Origin: an uncultured SAR86 cluster bacterium
GTDB taxonomy: Bacteria; Pseudomonadota; Gammaproteobacteria; Magnimaribacterales; D2472
Direction of reading: 5' to 3'
Assembly: GCA_902516285.1 (NCBI GenBank)
Contig: CABXXT010000008.1
Location: 1-61,296 of the forward strand
DNA: 61,296 nt
The position numbers were made by a program, and so were the translations under genes. Shown in pieces: positions 29,150 to 38,918 of the stretch (position 1 is the stretch's first letter; every line of letters starts with the position of its first letter). The notes under the pieces are model-generated. The model ran no database searches. It was given only the letters and a program-made list of their open reading frames with translations, and was not told where the DNA came from.

Positions 29150-30373
29150 TCAATACTCGTTTATGACAACCCTCAAAATCTTCGAAAAGAACCCTTGTTT
29201 TTCTTCTGCTAACATTTGATTATTAATTTGTTTGAAACCATGTTCAATAAGGCCTATTGATGTTGAATATATCGGATTCTGTAGTATTGTTTCCATACCT
29301 TTAAATTTTGTTGGGATTCCAAGTCTTACAGAAGTTTGAAAAATTGATTCAGCTAATTCAACAACACCCTCCATTTTTGATGTGCCACCAGTGAATACAA
29401 GGCCAGCTGAAATATTATCTTCAAAACCATTTCTTACTATTTCAGCTTTGATAAGCTCAAAAAGCTCTGAGTATCTAGGTTGTATAATATCTGCTAAAGC
29501 ACTTCTAGATAATTCTCTGGGTGGTCTTCCGCCAACCGCAAGAACTTCTACTGTTTCATCATCTTTTGTAAATTCAGTTACAGCGCAACCATTTTTTTGT
29601 TTTATATCTTCTGCCTGAGGTGTTGGAGTCCTCAAAGCTTGAGCAATATCACTGGTTACTTGATCACCAGCAATTGGAATAACGCCTGTAAATACAATTG
29701 AACCAGAATTAAAGATTGCAATGTCAGTAGTACCTCCACCAATATCAACTAAACAAACACCTAAATCTTTTTCATCATCAGATAAAATTGAATGAGAGCT
29801 TGCTAACTGTTCTAGGACAAAACCTTGAACCCCTAGTCCACAATTTTTAATACATTTTTCTATATTTTTTATTGCGCTGTTAGAGCAAGTAACTAAGTGA
29901 ACTTTTGCTTCAAGCCTAACACCAGACATACCTAAAGGATCTAAACTAACCTCTTGTCCATCAATTACAAATTCTTGGGGTAATACATGAAGAACTCTTT
30001 GATCCGATGGAATAGATACTGCTTGCGCAGAATCTATTACTCTATCAATATCGAATGATGTTACTTCTTTATCTTTTATGCCAACTGCACCTTGCGAATT
30101 TAAACTTTTGATATGATTTCCAGCAATACCAACAAATACAGATTTTATTTTTTCTTCAATCATAGATTGTGCTTGTTCTACTGCTTTGCTTATTGCATCA
30201 GTTGTAGCATCAATGTTAACTACTACACCTTTTTTTAAACCGCTTGATGGGTATGCTCCCAATGCGATTATTTCTAGCCTATCTTCAACAAACTTACCAA
30301 CAATACATACAACTTTTGAAGTACCAATATCTAAGCCAACAACAATATTAGAACTTTTAGTTTTACTTGCCAT
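29150..30373 (-). CDS. ftsA: Cell division protein FtsA
   Basis: FtsA is the actin-like ATPase that tethers FtsZ to the membrane. The 407-residue protein has the actin-fold motifs NIVVGLDIGTSKVVCIVG and LVDIGGGTTDIAIF, a family-typical DPLGMSGVRLE, GLVFTGGTSKMEGV, and a C-terminal amphipathic helix (GFFSKILRVV) for membrane binding. It overlaps ftsQ by 11 bp. The usual next gene, ftsZ, is missing here; it sits 13 kb away at the other end of the dcw cluster. Confidence 0.96.
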   Translation of the reverse strand: MASKTKSSNIVVGLDIGTSKVVCIVGKFVEDRLEIIALGAYPSSGLKKGVVVNIDATTDAISKAVEQAQSMIEEKIKSVFVGIAGNHIKSLNSQGAVGIKDKEVTSFDIDRVIDSAQAVSIPSDQRVLHVLPQEFVIDGQEVSLDPLGMSGVRLEAKVHLVTCSNSAIKNIEKCIKNCGLGVQGFVLEQLASSHSILSDDEKDLGVCLVDIGGGTTDIAIFNSGSIVFTGVIPIAGDQVTSDIAQALRTPTPQAEDIKQKNGCAVTEFTKDDETVEVLAVGGRPPRELSRSALADIIQPRYSELFELIKAEIVRNGFEDNISAGLVFTGGTSKMEGVVELAESIFQTSVRLGIPTKFKGMETILQNPIYSTSIGLIEHGFKQINNQMLAEEKQGFFSKILRVVINEY

Positions 30374-30977
30374 AATTTAGAGCAACTCCATCTCTATATC
30401 TCATATCTATAATACTAGGTATTTTAGTATTGTCGTACAAATAATTTGAAGTATCTTGAAACTTTTTAAATTTATTCTTTGAAAGATCTTTTCCAAACCT
30501 TATTAAAAATTTATCTGTTTTAACATCCCATCCATTTACAAATGAATATGTTATTGTAAAACTATCAAAATTAAGCTTACTTAATTTCATTTCATTAATA
30601 ATTTTTTGAATTTCTTCAATATTTTGTATTGGTCCATTTACTGTAATTAATTTTTTATAAGCCTTATAAAATTTAAATTTTTTTAAGTCCTCATCATAGA
30701 AAAAGTCATCATTAAGAACAAAAATTGGCTCTCTATTTTTAATAGTTAAAAATATTACTTTTGAAAAAGGTTTATGCATTATTGAATAACTCTTGATCCA
30801 ATCTTGGTCTTTGATAATCTGTTCTATATCATGTTTAGAATTTAATTTTTCAAGTTTAGAAATAAAATTGTCCTGAGATTTATATTGAAATCCAGATTCA
30901 AAATTAATGTTTATTGTATATTTAGCAAAAAGATTTGAGGCACAAATAATTAATATTAATATTTTATAGAGATGCAT
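30363..30977 (-). CDS. ftsQ: Cell division protein FtsQ, short form
   Basis: FtsQ connects early and late divisome proteins. Only 204 residues (E. coli 276). It starts directly with a hydrophobic segment (about 4-18, ending SNLFA) with almost no cytoplasmic region. It then carries a POTRA/FtsQ-type periplasmic region: IKSYSIMHKPFSKVIFLTIKNREPIFV and the C-terminal DMRYRDGVALNYGK, which matches the end of FtsQ proteins. The N-terminus could also read as a cleavable signal peptide. Position between ddl and ftsA makes the call secure despite divergence. Confidence 0.83.
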   Translation of the reverse strand: MHLYKILILIICASNLFAKYTININFESGFQYKSQDNFISKLEKLNSKHDIEQIIKDQDWIKSYSIMHKPFSKVIFLTIKNREPIFVLNDDFFYDEDLKKFKFYKAYKKLITVNGPIQNIEEIQKIINEMKLSKLNFDSFTITYSFVNGWDVKTDKFLIRFGKDLSKNKFKKFQDTSNYLYDNTKIPSIIDMRYRDGVALNYGK

Positions 30978-31932
30978 TTATAATTTTTTTAACTACATCA
31001 TTAAATGACAAACCTAAAAATTGACCCGATCTAGGAACACAACTATGGTTTGTCATGCCTGGTACCGTATTAATTTCTATGATATAAAATTCACCATTTA
31101 TATTCTGCATAAGATCTACTCTTCCCCATGCCTTACACTTTAAGGCTTTGAAGGCAGAAAGAGATATTTCCATTATATTTTCCATTTCTTCATTATTTAA
31201 TACTGCTTTTTCGAGACGAGTTTCATTTGATAAATACTTTGCATCATAATCATAAAATTGATTTTTTGTGATTATTTCAATCGGAGGGTAGCATTGCTCG
31301 TCAATTATGGTCATAGTAAATTCTCTTCCCTCAATAGCTTCCTCAATCATAAATATTCTATTGGGATCGCTTGAACTTTTGATTGACTCTAAAAATTGTT
31401 TGTTACTAGAAATTTTAAAGATATCTAAACTAGACCCATCAGTAATTGGTTTCAAAAATACTGATCCTTTTTTTCCAAAAGTATTAATGATAGTGCTTGA
31501 AAATTCTTTATCACTATGTTTTTTAAATGGTAGCAAATTAGAATCTTCATCTAAGCTTTCTAACTTATAATTATCTTCAATAAGTTTCCAGTTAGGAGTT
31601 TTTAAATTTTTTTGTCTTAAAATTTCTTTTGTTAATGCTTTGTTCCATGTTTTGAAACAAGCCTCATAGGAAGAACCCGAATATGGAATATTTAGAGCAT
31701 CTAATTTTCTTTGTAATTCTCCTCCCTCACCTTCAAAACCATGAAGAGCTATGAAAATAAAATCATATTTTTTTAGAATATTTAAGGAACTGAGTCCTTT
31801 GAAGTCTATTAAATTTGATTTATAACCTAAATCCAATATCGATCGATATACAGCTTCTCCACTTTTGAGTGATATATCTCTTTCTAATGAAGTTCCTCCA
31901 TATAAAACTGCAATTTTATTCAATTCATCCAT
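30964..31932 (-). CDS. ddl: D-alanine-D-alanine ligase
   Basis: Ddl makes the D-Ala-D-Ala dipeptide of peptidoglycan. The 322-residue ATP-grasp enzyme has KIAVLYGGTSLERDISLKSG, FIALHGFEGEGGELQ, FLKPITDGSSLDI and the metal-binding IIEINTVPGMTNHSCVP near the end. It sits between murC and ftsQ as in the canonical dcw cluster, overlapping murC by 13 bp and ftsQ by 14 bp. Confidence 0.95.
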   Translation of the reverse strand: MDELNKIAVLYGGTSLERDISLKSGEAVYRSILDLGYKSNLIDFKGLSSLNILKKYDFIFIALHGFEGEGGELQRKLDALNIPYSGSSYEACFKTWNKALTKEILRQKNLKTPNWKLIEDNYKLESLDEDSNLLPFKKHSDKEFSSTIINTFGKKGSVFLKPITDGSSLDIFKISSNKQFLESIKSSSDPNRIFMIEEAIEGREFTMTIIDEQCYPPIEIITKNQFYDYDAKYLSNETRLEKAVLNNEEMENIMEISLSAFKALKCKAWGRVDLMQNINGEFYIIEINTVPGMTNHSCVPRSGQFLGLSFNDVVKKIINASL

Positions 31933-33314
31933 TTATTCTTCAAAGATTCACATACATATGAAATGCTTCCTGCACCTTGGGTAACTAATATATCAAATGC
32001 ATCTTTTTTCTTCAGAATTATATTGTGAATATCATTATGATTTTTTACATAAGTTATATCTTTGTGTCCATTTTGTTTAAGTGTTTCTTTAATAATCTTA
32101 GAGTTTATTCCTTTGATAGGTTTTTCACTAGCTGGGTAAATATCTAATAATATCAATAAGTCTGTTCTTTTAAGAGTGTTTATGAAGTCTTCAAAAAGTT
32201 GTGCTGTTCTTGAAAATCTGTGAGGTTGAAAAATCATACATACTTTTTTATTTGGAAACTCTTCTTTGTATGCATTTATATTTGACTCAATCTCAAGAGG
32301 ATGATGGCCATAATCATCAATAAGAATCATTTGTTTAGATCCAATTTTAATTAAGTGTTTTTCATACCTTCTTTCAACACCAGAGTACTCTCTTATCGCT
32401 TTTTTAATGGCACTAATTGGCAACCCCTCTTCCAGTCCAACACTAATTGATGCTGCAGCATTAAAGACATTATGCTTACCTGGTAAATTAATAATAAACT
32501 TATGAGACTTTTTATTTCTTTTATCAAAAATTTCAAAATGTTGTTTTCCCTTTCTTGAATTAATGCTATTAATCCTATAGTTGTTCTTTTTAGATTCTCC
32601 AAAAGTAATTTGCGTTCTTGAAATTCTGTTTGAGATTTTTTTCACATTTTTATCATCTCCATTAATAACTATATAACCGTAAAAAGGAACATTTGCAGCA
32701 AACATTACAAATGAATCTAAAAGTTTTTCAAATCTATTATCATAATGAACTAAATGATCGTCGTTGATATTAGTAAGAACAGCAACATCCGGCTGAAGAT
32801 GCGTAAATGTTCCATCACTTTCATCAGCCTCAACAACAATATATTTACCATCTCCAAGATGAGAGTTTTTGTTAGAGCTTAATACCTTACCACCAACAAC
32901 ATATGTTGGGCTTAAATTTGCCATACTAATAATTTTTGCAATCATACTAGTTGTTGAAGTTTTACCATGGCTGCCTGCAACAGCAATACTTTCATATCCA
33001 ATCATAATACTTCCAAGCATTTCCGCTCTTGGTATTACTGTTATTGATTCGTTCTTGGCCTGAATAAGTTCCGGATTTTTTTTATCTATTGCTGAAGAAA
33101 TTACAACTAGATTTGTGCCCTTAATATTTTTCTTTGAATGACCAATAAAAACTTTTGCTCCATCTTTTCTTAGCTTTTTAAGGTCAACTGAGTCCAAGAT
33201 ATCTGAGCCTGAAATTTTGTAGCCTTTTTGCAATAAAACTTTTGCTATTCCAATCATTCCAGCCCCACCAATTCCTATAAAATGAATCTTTTTTACTTTC
33301 TTGAAAGGTTTCAT
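31920..33314 (-). CDS. murC: UDP-N-acetylmuramate-L-alanine ligase
   Basis: MurC adds L-Ala to UDP-MurNAc, the first step of the stem peptide. The 464-residue protein has the N-terminal Rossmann motif IHFIGIGGAGMIGIAKVLL, the ATP loop AVAGSHGKTSTTSMIA, VVEADESDGTF and NINDDHLVHYD. Its C-terminal domain contains YGHHPLEI and FQPHRFSRT. Length and motifs are normal, in contrast with murD in the same cluster. 4-bp overlap with murG. Confidence 0.97.
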   Translation of the reverse strand: MKPFKKVKKIHFIGIGGAGMIGIAKVLLQKGYKISGSDILDSVDLKKLRKDGAKVFIGHSKKNIKGTNLVVISSAIDKKNPELIQAKNESITVIPRAEMLGSIMIGYESIAVAGSHGKTSTTSMIAKIISMANLSPTYVVGGKVLSSNKNSHLGDGKYIVVEADESDGTFTHLQPDVAVLTNINDDHLVHYDNRFEKLLDSFVMFAANVPFYGYIVINGDDKNVKKISNRISRTQITFGESKKNNYRINSINSRKGKQHFEIFDKRNKKSHKFIINLPGKHNVFNAAASISVGLEEGLPISAIKKAIREYSGVERRYEKHLIKIGSKQMILIDDYGHHPLEIESNINAYKEEFPNKKVCMIFQPHRFSRTAQLFEDFINTLKRTDLLILLDIYPASEKPIKGINSKIIKETLKQNGHKDITYVKNHNDIHNIILKKKDAFDILVTQGAGSISYVCESLKNKWMN

Positions 33315-34351
33315 ATTTGTAAATCTTTCTCTACATTTGTAACTATTATTTTAGATGCTTGGTGGTGATTTTTATTTTCTATTTTTTTCCATTCAGCATA
33401 AGTTTTATTACCTAAAATACTTTTTAATTTATTTATTAATTCCCCTTGGCCATCTTTTTGTTCATGTATAACACACATGCCAATTTTTTCGATGCTTTTT
33501 GCATTTTTAAATTGATGATTATCTATTGATGTTGGTAAAGGGACAATTAGGGCACCTCTCCTCATAGATGAAATTTCAGACAAACTAAGAGCTCCTCCTC
33601 TAGATATTACAAAATCAGACCATAATATTTGCTCAGCTGGATTATTATAAAATTCAACTATTTCAATGTTTGGTCTATGCGAGCGATAAAATTTATTAAC
33701 AATTTCAATATTATTCATTCCACACTGGTGTTTAATTTTTAAATTAAATGGTAGTTCCGTTAATGCTTTTGGAATATTTTCATTAATAAATTTTGCTCCT
33801 TGACTTCCACCAGTTACATAGATTTTAATTTCTTTAGAATGTTCTTGATGATCTTTATTATTTGAATATTCTTCTCTAATGGGATTACCAGAAGTAATTG
33901 AATTTTTTAGTTTTATTCCATCAAATCCAAGAAAATTTATTCTAGCAATTTTAGCAAGTAATTTATTAGCAGATCCCATAACTGCGTTTTGCTCATGAGT
34001 ATAGATAGGTACTCTTTTGAAAAAGCAAGCAAGGCCAGCAGGAACAGTAATAAATCCTCCAAATCCTATCATTGCATCAATTTTTTCATTATTAATTATT
34101 TGTATTACATAAAAGATATTTTTAAATATCTGAAAAGTAACTTTCAGCTTTTTAAAAAAGCTAGAACCTCTAAAACCTTCCATCGGTATGGAGTAAAACT
34201 TTGAATTTAATTCATTATAAGCATTCTTTTCAATTAAATTACCTGTACCAAGAAGAATTAATTGATGATTATTTTTAATGAGCTCTTTCGCTACTGTTAC
34301 TGCAGGATATATGTGGCCACCTGTTTTAGCTGCTACTATTAATAATTTCAT
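33311..34351 (-). CDS. murG: Lipid II synthase MurG
   Basis: MurG transfers GlcNAc to lipid I on the inner face of the membrane. The 346-residue GT-B glycosyltransferase has the N-terminal loop AAKTGGHIYPAVTVAKEL, IGFGGFITVPAGLA, YTHEQNAVMGSANKLLA, the second G-loop VTGGSQGAKFINE and FVISRGGALSLSEI. 3 bp downstream of ftsW on the minus strand. Canonical position between ftsW and murC. Confidence 0.96.
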   Translation of the reverse strand: MKLLIVAAKTGGHIYPAVTVAKELIKNNHQLILLGTGNLIEKNAYNELNSKFYSIPMEGFRGSSFFKKLKVTFQIFKNIFYVIQIINNEKIDAMIGFGGFITVPAGLACFFKRVPIYTHEQNAVMGSANKLLAKIARINFLGFDGIKLKNSITSGNPIREEYSNNKDHQEHSKEIKIYVTGGSQGAKFINENIPKALTELPFNLKIKHQCGMNNIEIVNKFYRSHRPNIEIVEFYNNPAEQILWSDFVISRGGALSLSEISSMRRGALIVPLPTSIDNHQFKNAKSIEKIGMCVIHEQKDGQGELINKLKSILGNKTYAEWKKIENKNHHQASKIIVTNVEKDLQI

Positions 34352-34354
34352 TTT

Positions 34355-35464
34355 TTAAAGTAACTTATTTTCATTATTGATTCTTAGAACAATGCCCATT
34401 AAAGATAACATTATAATAATACTTGTGCCTCCATAACTTATAAATGGAAGTGTTAAACCTTTGGTGGGTAACAAACCTATATTTACAGCAATATTAAAAA
34501 AAACTTGTATTACTAACAGAAGAAAAATACCAAAAATTGTGTAGCCTTGAAAAGGCCTACTCTTTTTAAAAGAATCGAATGCTATAGATAATAATCCAAT
34601 AAAAAGAGTTACATATAAAGATATCAAAATTAAGCCTCCTAATATGCCAAGCTCTTCAATAAGAATTGCAAAGATAAAATCTGTGTGAGCTTCTGGCAAG
34701 AAAAAACTTTTCTGAAAACTATTTCCAAGTCCAACTCCTAACCAGCCACCTTGACCAATGCTTATTAAAGAATTAGAAAGTTGCCATCCAGCGTTTTGAA
34801 CAACATCAGTAGCAAATGGATCAGTAAAAGCTAGAACTCTAGCAAGTCTCATTGGTGATGTTGATATTGCAAGATATCCTAATAGTGCTATTAACAAAGT
34901 AAGTAAAACTAATTGAAAAAATGAAATTCCTGCATAAAAAAGAATTCCAACAACTAATATACATATAATCGCAGTAGTGCCAAGATCTGGTTGTCCCATA
35001 ATTAATACTGAAATAATAAACAAAAGTATTAATGGTTTTAAAAAACTTCTTAAAGAATCAATTTCTGACATTCTTCTAACAGAATATCCAGAAATATATA
35101 AAATTAAACTGAGTTTACAAATTTCAGATGGTTGTATGTTGATTGGTCCAATTCTTATCCATCTAATACTTCCATTAACACTTGTACCGACATCTGGTAA
35201 AAAAAGGGCTACTAATAATAAAATACTTAGTAGCATAAATATCCAATCAGTTTTAAATAAAAATTCAGATGGGATCAGTAAAAATGCTGACAAAACAATT
35301 ATTCCTATGGCCAAAAAAAATGATTGTCTTTGTACAAAATAAAAGGGATTAGATGTCATATCTTCCGCTATATAAATACTAGAGGAAGTAATCATGATCA
35401 ATCCTAAGATAATCAAAAAACACAGCGGAAAAATAATTAGAATATCGTTTTTAGATATTTTCAT
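34355..35464 (-). CDS. ftsW: FtsW, SEDS-family septal peptidoglycan polymerase
   Basis: FtsW polymerises lipid II at the septum with FtsI. The 369-residue protein has about ten membrane helices and the SEDS signatures GSIRWIRIGPINIQPSEICKLSLILY, LPEAHTDFIFAILIEELG and FISYGGTSIIIMLSLMGI near the C-terminus. Shorter than E. coli FtsW (414), because the cytoplasmic N-terminus is minimal. It abuts murD with no gap. Between murD and murG, as in the canonical cluster. Confidence 0.95.
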   Translation of the reverse strand: MKISKNDILIIFPLCFLIILGLIMITSSSIYIAEDMTSNPFYFVQRQSFFLAIGIIVLSAFLLIPSEFLFKTDWIFMLLSILLLVALFLPDVGTSVNGSIRWIRIGPINIQPSEICKLSLILYISGYSVRRMSEIDSLRSFLKPLILLFIISVLIMGQPDLGTTAIICILVVGILFYAGISFFQLVLLTLLIALLGYLAISTSPMRLARVLAFTDPFATDVVQNAGWQLSNSLISIGQGGWLGVGLGNSFQKSFFLPEAHTDFIFAILIEELGILGGLILISLYVTLFIGLLSIAFDSFKKSRPFQGYTIFGIFLLLVIQVFFNIAVNIGLLPTKGLTLPFISYGGTSIIIMLSLMGIVLRINNENKLL

Positions 35465-36493
35465 TTATATATTTTTTGCAAATGAATCAAAGGCCTTACC
35501 CCGCTCAATAAAATTTTTATAATCTTTTCCGCTGGGATATCCTGGGGAAAATAAAATATTTTGTAGTTTGTTTTTGTTTTTAATGAAAATAAGTAATTCT
35601 TGAAGAGTTTCAAATGAATGCTTATTACTATTCTTAATACATTTGTTTAGTTCATTTAAATGTTTGCCAAAAATTAAAACTTCGTTTGGACCATCAATAA
35701 ATATCTCTCTGAACTTCTCTTTTTTTGGATCTCCACAAACTATCAGGATGTAGTCTGAGTCAAATATTTTATTTGCCTTCCTCAAGGCATAAAATAACGC
35801 ATGTGAATTAGTAGATTTTGAGTCATTAATAATCCTATTAGAAATAGACTGAAATCTATAAGGGAGATTCTTAAATTTAATTTCTTTAGCTTTTGATTTT
35901 GTTATCCAATTAAATAATATGTATGGATCCATTTCAAATGAAATACTTTTTTTTGCTTGTAAAATTTTTTCTTTAGCAAGTTTGTATAATTCAAAGTCCC
36001 CATGATAATCCAGATGATCAGTATCAATATTTAATAAAATCCCGTAATCTAAATTATTTTTTTTCATTTTATCTAGTTGAAAGCTTGATAACTCAATTAC
36101 AGAGTAGTCTCTATTATTATTAATGTTATCCAACATAGTATTTCCAATATTTCCAATAAGGTTTGATGAACTATTGATGTTAAATAACTGATGCAAATGA
36201 TATGCCGTTGTACTTTTTCGATTAGTGCCAGTGATACCTATTTTAATAGAATTGTCTTCTTTAAAAAAAATATCTATGTCAGTTAAAACATTCTTATTAG
36301 CGTTTTTTAAATTTTCGAATATTTCTTTTGAAATGCCAGGACTACATAAGATTTGATCATAACTTTTGAGTTTATACTTTTTGTTAAGTTCAGGAATATT
36401 TATATCAAAAATATCATATTTTATTTTTTTTTTAATTAAATATCTTTCAAAGGATTTTCCGGTCTCGCCATAACCATAAATTAGTGATTTCAT
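35465..36493 (-). CDS. murD: MurD-like UDP-MurNAc-L-Ala D-glutamate ligase, shortened and with altered P-loop
   Basis: MurD adds D-Glu to UDP-MurNAc-L-Ala. This copy has only 342 residues (E. coli 438). Recognisable parts are YGYGETGKSFERYL, SPGIS, the ATP loop region IGITGTNRKSTT, IELSSFQL, NIDTDHLDYHGDFELY, RFQSISNRIINDSKSTN and the closing FSPGYPSGKDYKNFIERG. In the P-loop the usual Gly of GTNGKS is Arg92 (codon CGA, one base from GGA). About 70-80 residues of the central domain between HLDYHG and PYRF, including the conserved HN motif, are missing. The frame is open and coupled to its neighbours (6-bp gap to mraY, abuts ftsW), so it is expressed; activity is uncertain. Confidence 0.82.
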   Translation of the reverse strand: MKSLIYGYGETGKSFERYLIKKKIKYDIFDINIPELNKKYKLKSYDQILCSPGISKEIFENLKNANKNVLTDIDIFFKEDNSIKIGITGTNRKSTTAYHLHQLFNINSSSNLIGNIGNTMLDNINNNRDYSVIELSSFQLDKMKKNNLDYGILLNIDTDHLDYHGDFELYKLAKEKILQAKKSISFEMDPYILFNWITKSKAKEIKFKNLPYRFQSISNRIINDSKSTNSHALFYALRKANKIFDSDYILIVCGDPKKEKFREIFIDGPNEVLIFGKHLNELNKCIKNSNKHSFETLQELLIFIKNKNKLQNILFSPGYPSGKDYKNFIERGKAFDSFAKNI

Positions 36494-36499
36494 AAGTAT

Positions 36500-37585
36500 T
36501 TATCTGAGTTTAAGCGTTGCAAGAGCAATAAGAATCAAAACAAGGGTTATAATCCAAAAGCGTACAATTATTTTAGGTTCTGTATATCCTTTAAGTTCAT
36601 AATGATGATGAATTGGTGCCATTAAGAATACTCTCTTTCCTCTTGTTTTAAATGATATAACTTGGATAGCAACGCTGAGTGTTTCAATTACAAAAACACC
36701 TGCCATTATTGCAAAAACAAGTTCATGTCTTAAAATTATTGCCATAATCCCTAAAACTGCGCCAAGGGTTAAGGAACCAATATCACCCATGAAAAGTTGA
36801 GCGGGATAAGTGTTGTACCATAAAAATCCTATTCCAGATCCTATTAAAGCGCCACAAAAAACTATCAATTCACCAGATAAAGGAAGATGAGGAAGATATA
36901 AATAATCTGCTATTAACTGATTACCCATTGCATATGCTATCAAGCCTAGCGCTCCTCCAATTAAGACTGAAGGAAGAATAGCAAGTCCATCTAAACCGTC
37001 GGTTAGATTCACAGCATTTGAGGAGCCTATAAGAACAAACATACCAAAAGAAATAAAAATAAATGGAGACATTGGAATAATAAAATCTTTAAAAAATGGG
37101 ACAATAAAAGAAATCTCTGGAGTAATTTCTGCAGAATAATATAAATAAAACATACTTATAAACGCGATTATAGATTGCGAAATAATTTTTTGTTTTGAAG
37201 TCAATCCATCTGAGCTCTTTTTTTTAATTTTTAAGAAATCGTCAAGGAAGCCAATTATTGAAAACCCTATAGTTACTCCTAATACTACCCAAATATACCT
37301 ATTTCCAAGATCTGCCCACAGGAGAGTAGAAATTGTTAAAGAAAATAAAATTAACAATCCACCCATTGTAGGTGTTCCAGATTTTTTTAAATGAGATTCT
37401 GGGCCGTCTTCTCTTACATACTGCTCAAACTGAATAGATTTAAGAAAATTAATTATTAATGGTCCCATTAAAATTGAAATCAATAATGCAGTCAAAGTTC
37501 CACCTATAGTTCTTACAGTCAGGTATCTTAATACATCAAAACCTGGATCAAAGGATACAAGAACTGTTCCTAAATACTCAAACAT
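36500..37585 (-). CDS. mraY: Phospho-N-acetylmuramoyl-pentapeptide transferase MraY
   Basis: MraY makes lipid I by moving phospho-MurNAc-pentapeptide to undecaprenyl phosphate. The 361-residue, about ten-helix membrane protein has the family motifs SGTPTMGGLLIL, the cytoplasmic DDFLKIKKKSSDGLTSKQK, NAVNLTDGLDGLA and the HHH loop FLMAPIHHHYELKG. Length equals E. coli MraY (360). Overlaps murF by 8 bp. Confidence 0.97.
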   Translation of the reverse strand: MFEYLGTVLVSFDPGFDVLRYLTVRTIGGTLTALLISILMGPLIINFLKSIQFEQYVREDGPESHLKKSGTPTMGGLLILFSLTISTLLWADLGNRYIWVVLGVTIGFSIIGFLDDFLKIKKKSSDGLTSKQKIISQSIIAFISMFYLYYSAEITPEISFIVPFFKDFIIPMSPFIFISFGMFVLIGSSNAVNLTDGLDGLAILPSVLIGGALGLIAYAMGNQLIADYLYLPHLPLSGELIVFCGALIGSGIGFLWYNTYPAQLFMGDIGSLTLGAVLGIMAIILRHELVFAIMAGVFVIETLSVAIQVISFKTRGKRVFLMAPIHHHYELKGYTEPKIIVRFWIITLVLILIALATLKLR

Positions 37586-38918
37586 TTATAAATCTCTCCA
37601 TTTTCATTCCTCTAGATCCTTTTATTAAGATAACATCTTTTGAAGTAATATTTTCTTTTAAATAGCCCTTTAATTCTTCTTCCTTAATAAAATATATTCC
37701 ATTTTTTCCAAAGCTATCAATTGCATGCTTTGTAAGCTTCCCATAACCAATCAATACATCTATACCTTTTGCATTTGCATATTCACCAATATTTTTATGA
37801 AGTTTTTTTCTGTACCTACCTAGTTCGAGCATATCTCCTAAAATTAAAAATTTTCTTTTTTTATAACGGCTTAGCAAATCAATAGATTTTTTTGCTGAAT
37901 CAGGATTTGCATTGTAAGAGTCATCAATTAAAGTTGATCCTCCTATCCATTTCATTTTAGTCAATCTGATATTTTTTAGATTTTTTGAATTGATAATCAT
38001 TGCAAACTTTTCTAGATTTAAATCTAAACAATAGTGCGCAATGCAGCTTGCTAAAATATTTTTTATGTTATGTTCTCCTACCATAGAAGTATTGATGTAT
38101 ATATTTGCTTTAAGGTGCGTTGAATTAATATAAAAACTGATCCTTTTTTCATTTATATTTATTTTTGTAGGGAAGAAATCTGCTGCATTACACATTCCAA
38201 AAGTTAAAACTTTTATGTCAGAACGAACATTTTTCCAATAATCAATATGTTGTTTGTTTTCAAAAGGAACTATCAAATAGCCATTGCTTTTAATATTTTT
38301 AATAATTTCAGACTTCGCTCTGAAAACACCATTAGTGTTTTTTAAAGTTTCAAGATGTGAGTTTCCTATATTTGTAATGATGCCAATATTTGGACTTAAT
38401 ATCTTACTTAAATAATTAATATCATTAAATTTTGAGGCGCCAATTTCCAAAATCAAAGAATTTGATTTTGGAGAAGCATTTATAACGCTTAAAGGCATCC
38501 CAATTTCATTATTATAATTTTGAATAGTACTTGATGATCCTTTTATAGTTTGAGAAATAATGCTTGTAGTAGATGTTTTTCCATTGCTGCCTGTTATAGC
38601 AATTACTTTTCCGTTGTATTCTTTGATGATGTTTTTGGTTATCTTACCCAAAGACAAAATAGAATTTTTCACATAAATAATCCTGTTATTCTTTGATCTG
38701 ATAAATCTTTTATCATCAACTATTGCTATGACTGCACCTTTTTTTATAGCCTCGTCAACATAATCATTACCATTAAAGTTTTTTCCCTTAATAGCTACAA
38801 AAATATAGCCCTTTTTTAAAGATCTGGAATCAATAGAAATACCTTTAATAGAAAAATTTTTTTGAATCTTTTTGCCAATATATTTTTCTAAATCTTTAGT
38901 ATTAGCTATAAATTTCAT
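37578..38918 (-). CDS. murF: MurF, UDP-MurNAc-tripeptide D-Ala-D-Ala ligase
   Basis: MurF adds the D-Ala-D-Ala dipeptide to complete the UDP-MurNAc-pentapeptide. The 446-residue protein has the N-terminal substrate domain (DSRSLKKGYIFVAIKGKNFNGNDYV), ATP loop AITGSNGKTSTTSII, ILEIGASKFNDINYL, DDSYNANPDSAKKSIDLL and LGDMLELG. It overlaps murE by 17 bp and mraY by 8 bp. Confidence 0.96.
   Translation of the reverse strand: MKFIANTKDLEKYIGKKIQKNFSIKGISIDSRSLKKGYIFVAIKGKNFNGNDYVDEAIKKGAVIAIVDDKRFIRSKNNRIIYVKNSILSLGKITKNIIKEYNGKVIAITGSNGKTSTTSIISQTIKGSSSTIQNYNNEIGMPLSVINASPKSNSLILEIGASKFNDINYLSKILSPNIGIITNIGNSHLETLKNTNGVFRAKSEIIKNIKSNGYLIVPFENKQHIDYWKNVRSDIKVLTFGMCNAADFFPTKININEKRISFYINSTHLKANIYINTSMVGEHNIKNILASCIAHYCLDLNLEKFAMIINSKNLKNIRLTKMKWIGGSTLIDDSYNANPDSAKKSIDLLSRYKKRKFLILGDMLELGRYRKKLHKNIGEYANAKGIDVLIGYGKLTKHAIDSFGKNGIYFIKEEELKGYLKENITSKDVILIKGSRGMKMERFINV

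Noticed and set aside
29131-29154. Inverted repeat ATTGATTA/TAATCAAT at the ftsA 3' end as a terminator
   Set aside because: The stem is 8 bp of nearly pure A/T, and no T-run follows on the minus strand; in this composition it is expected by chance.
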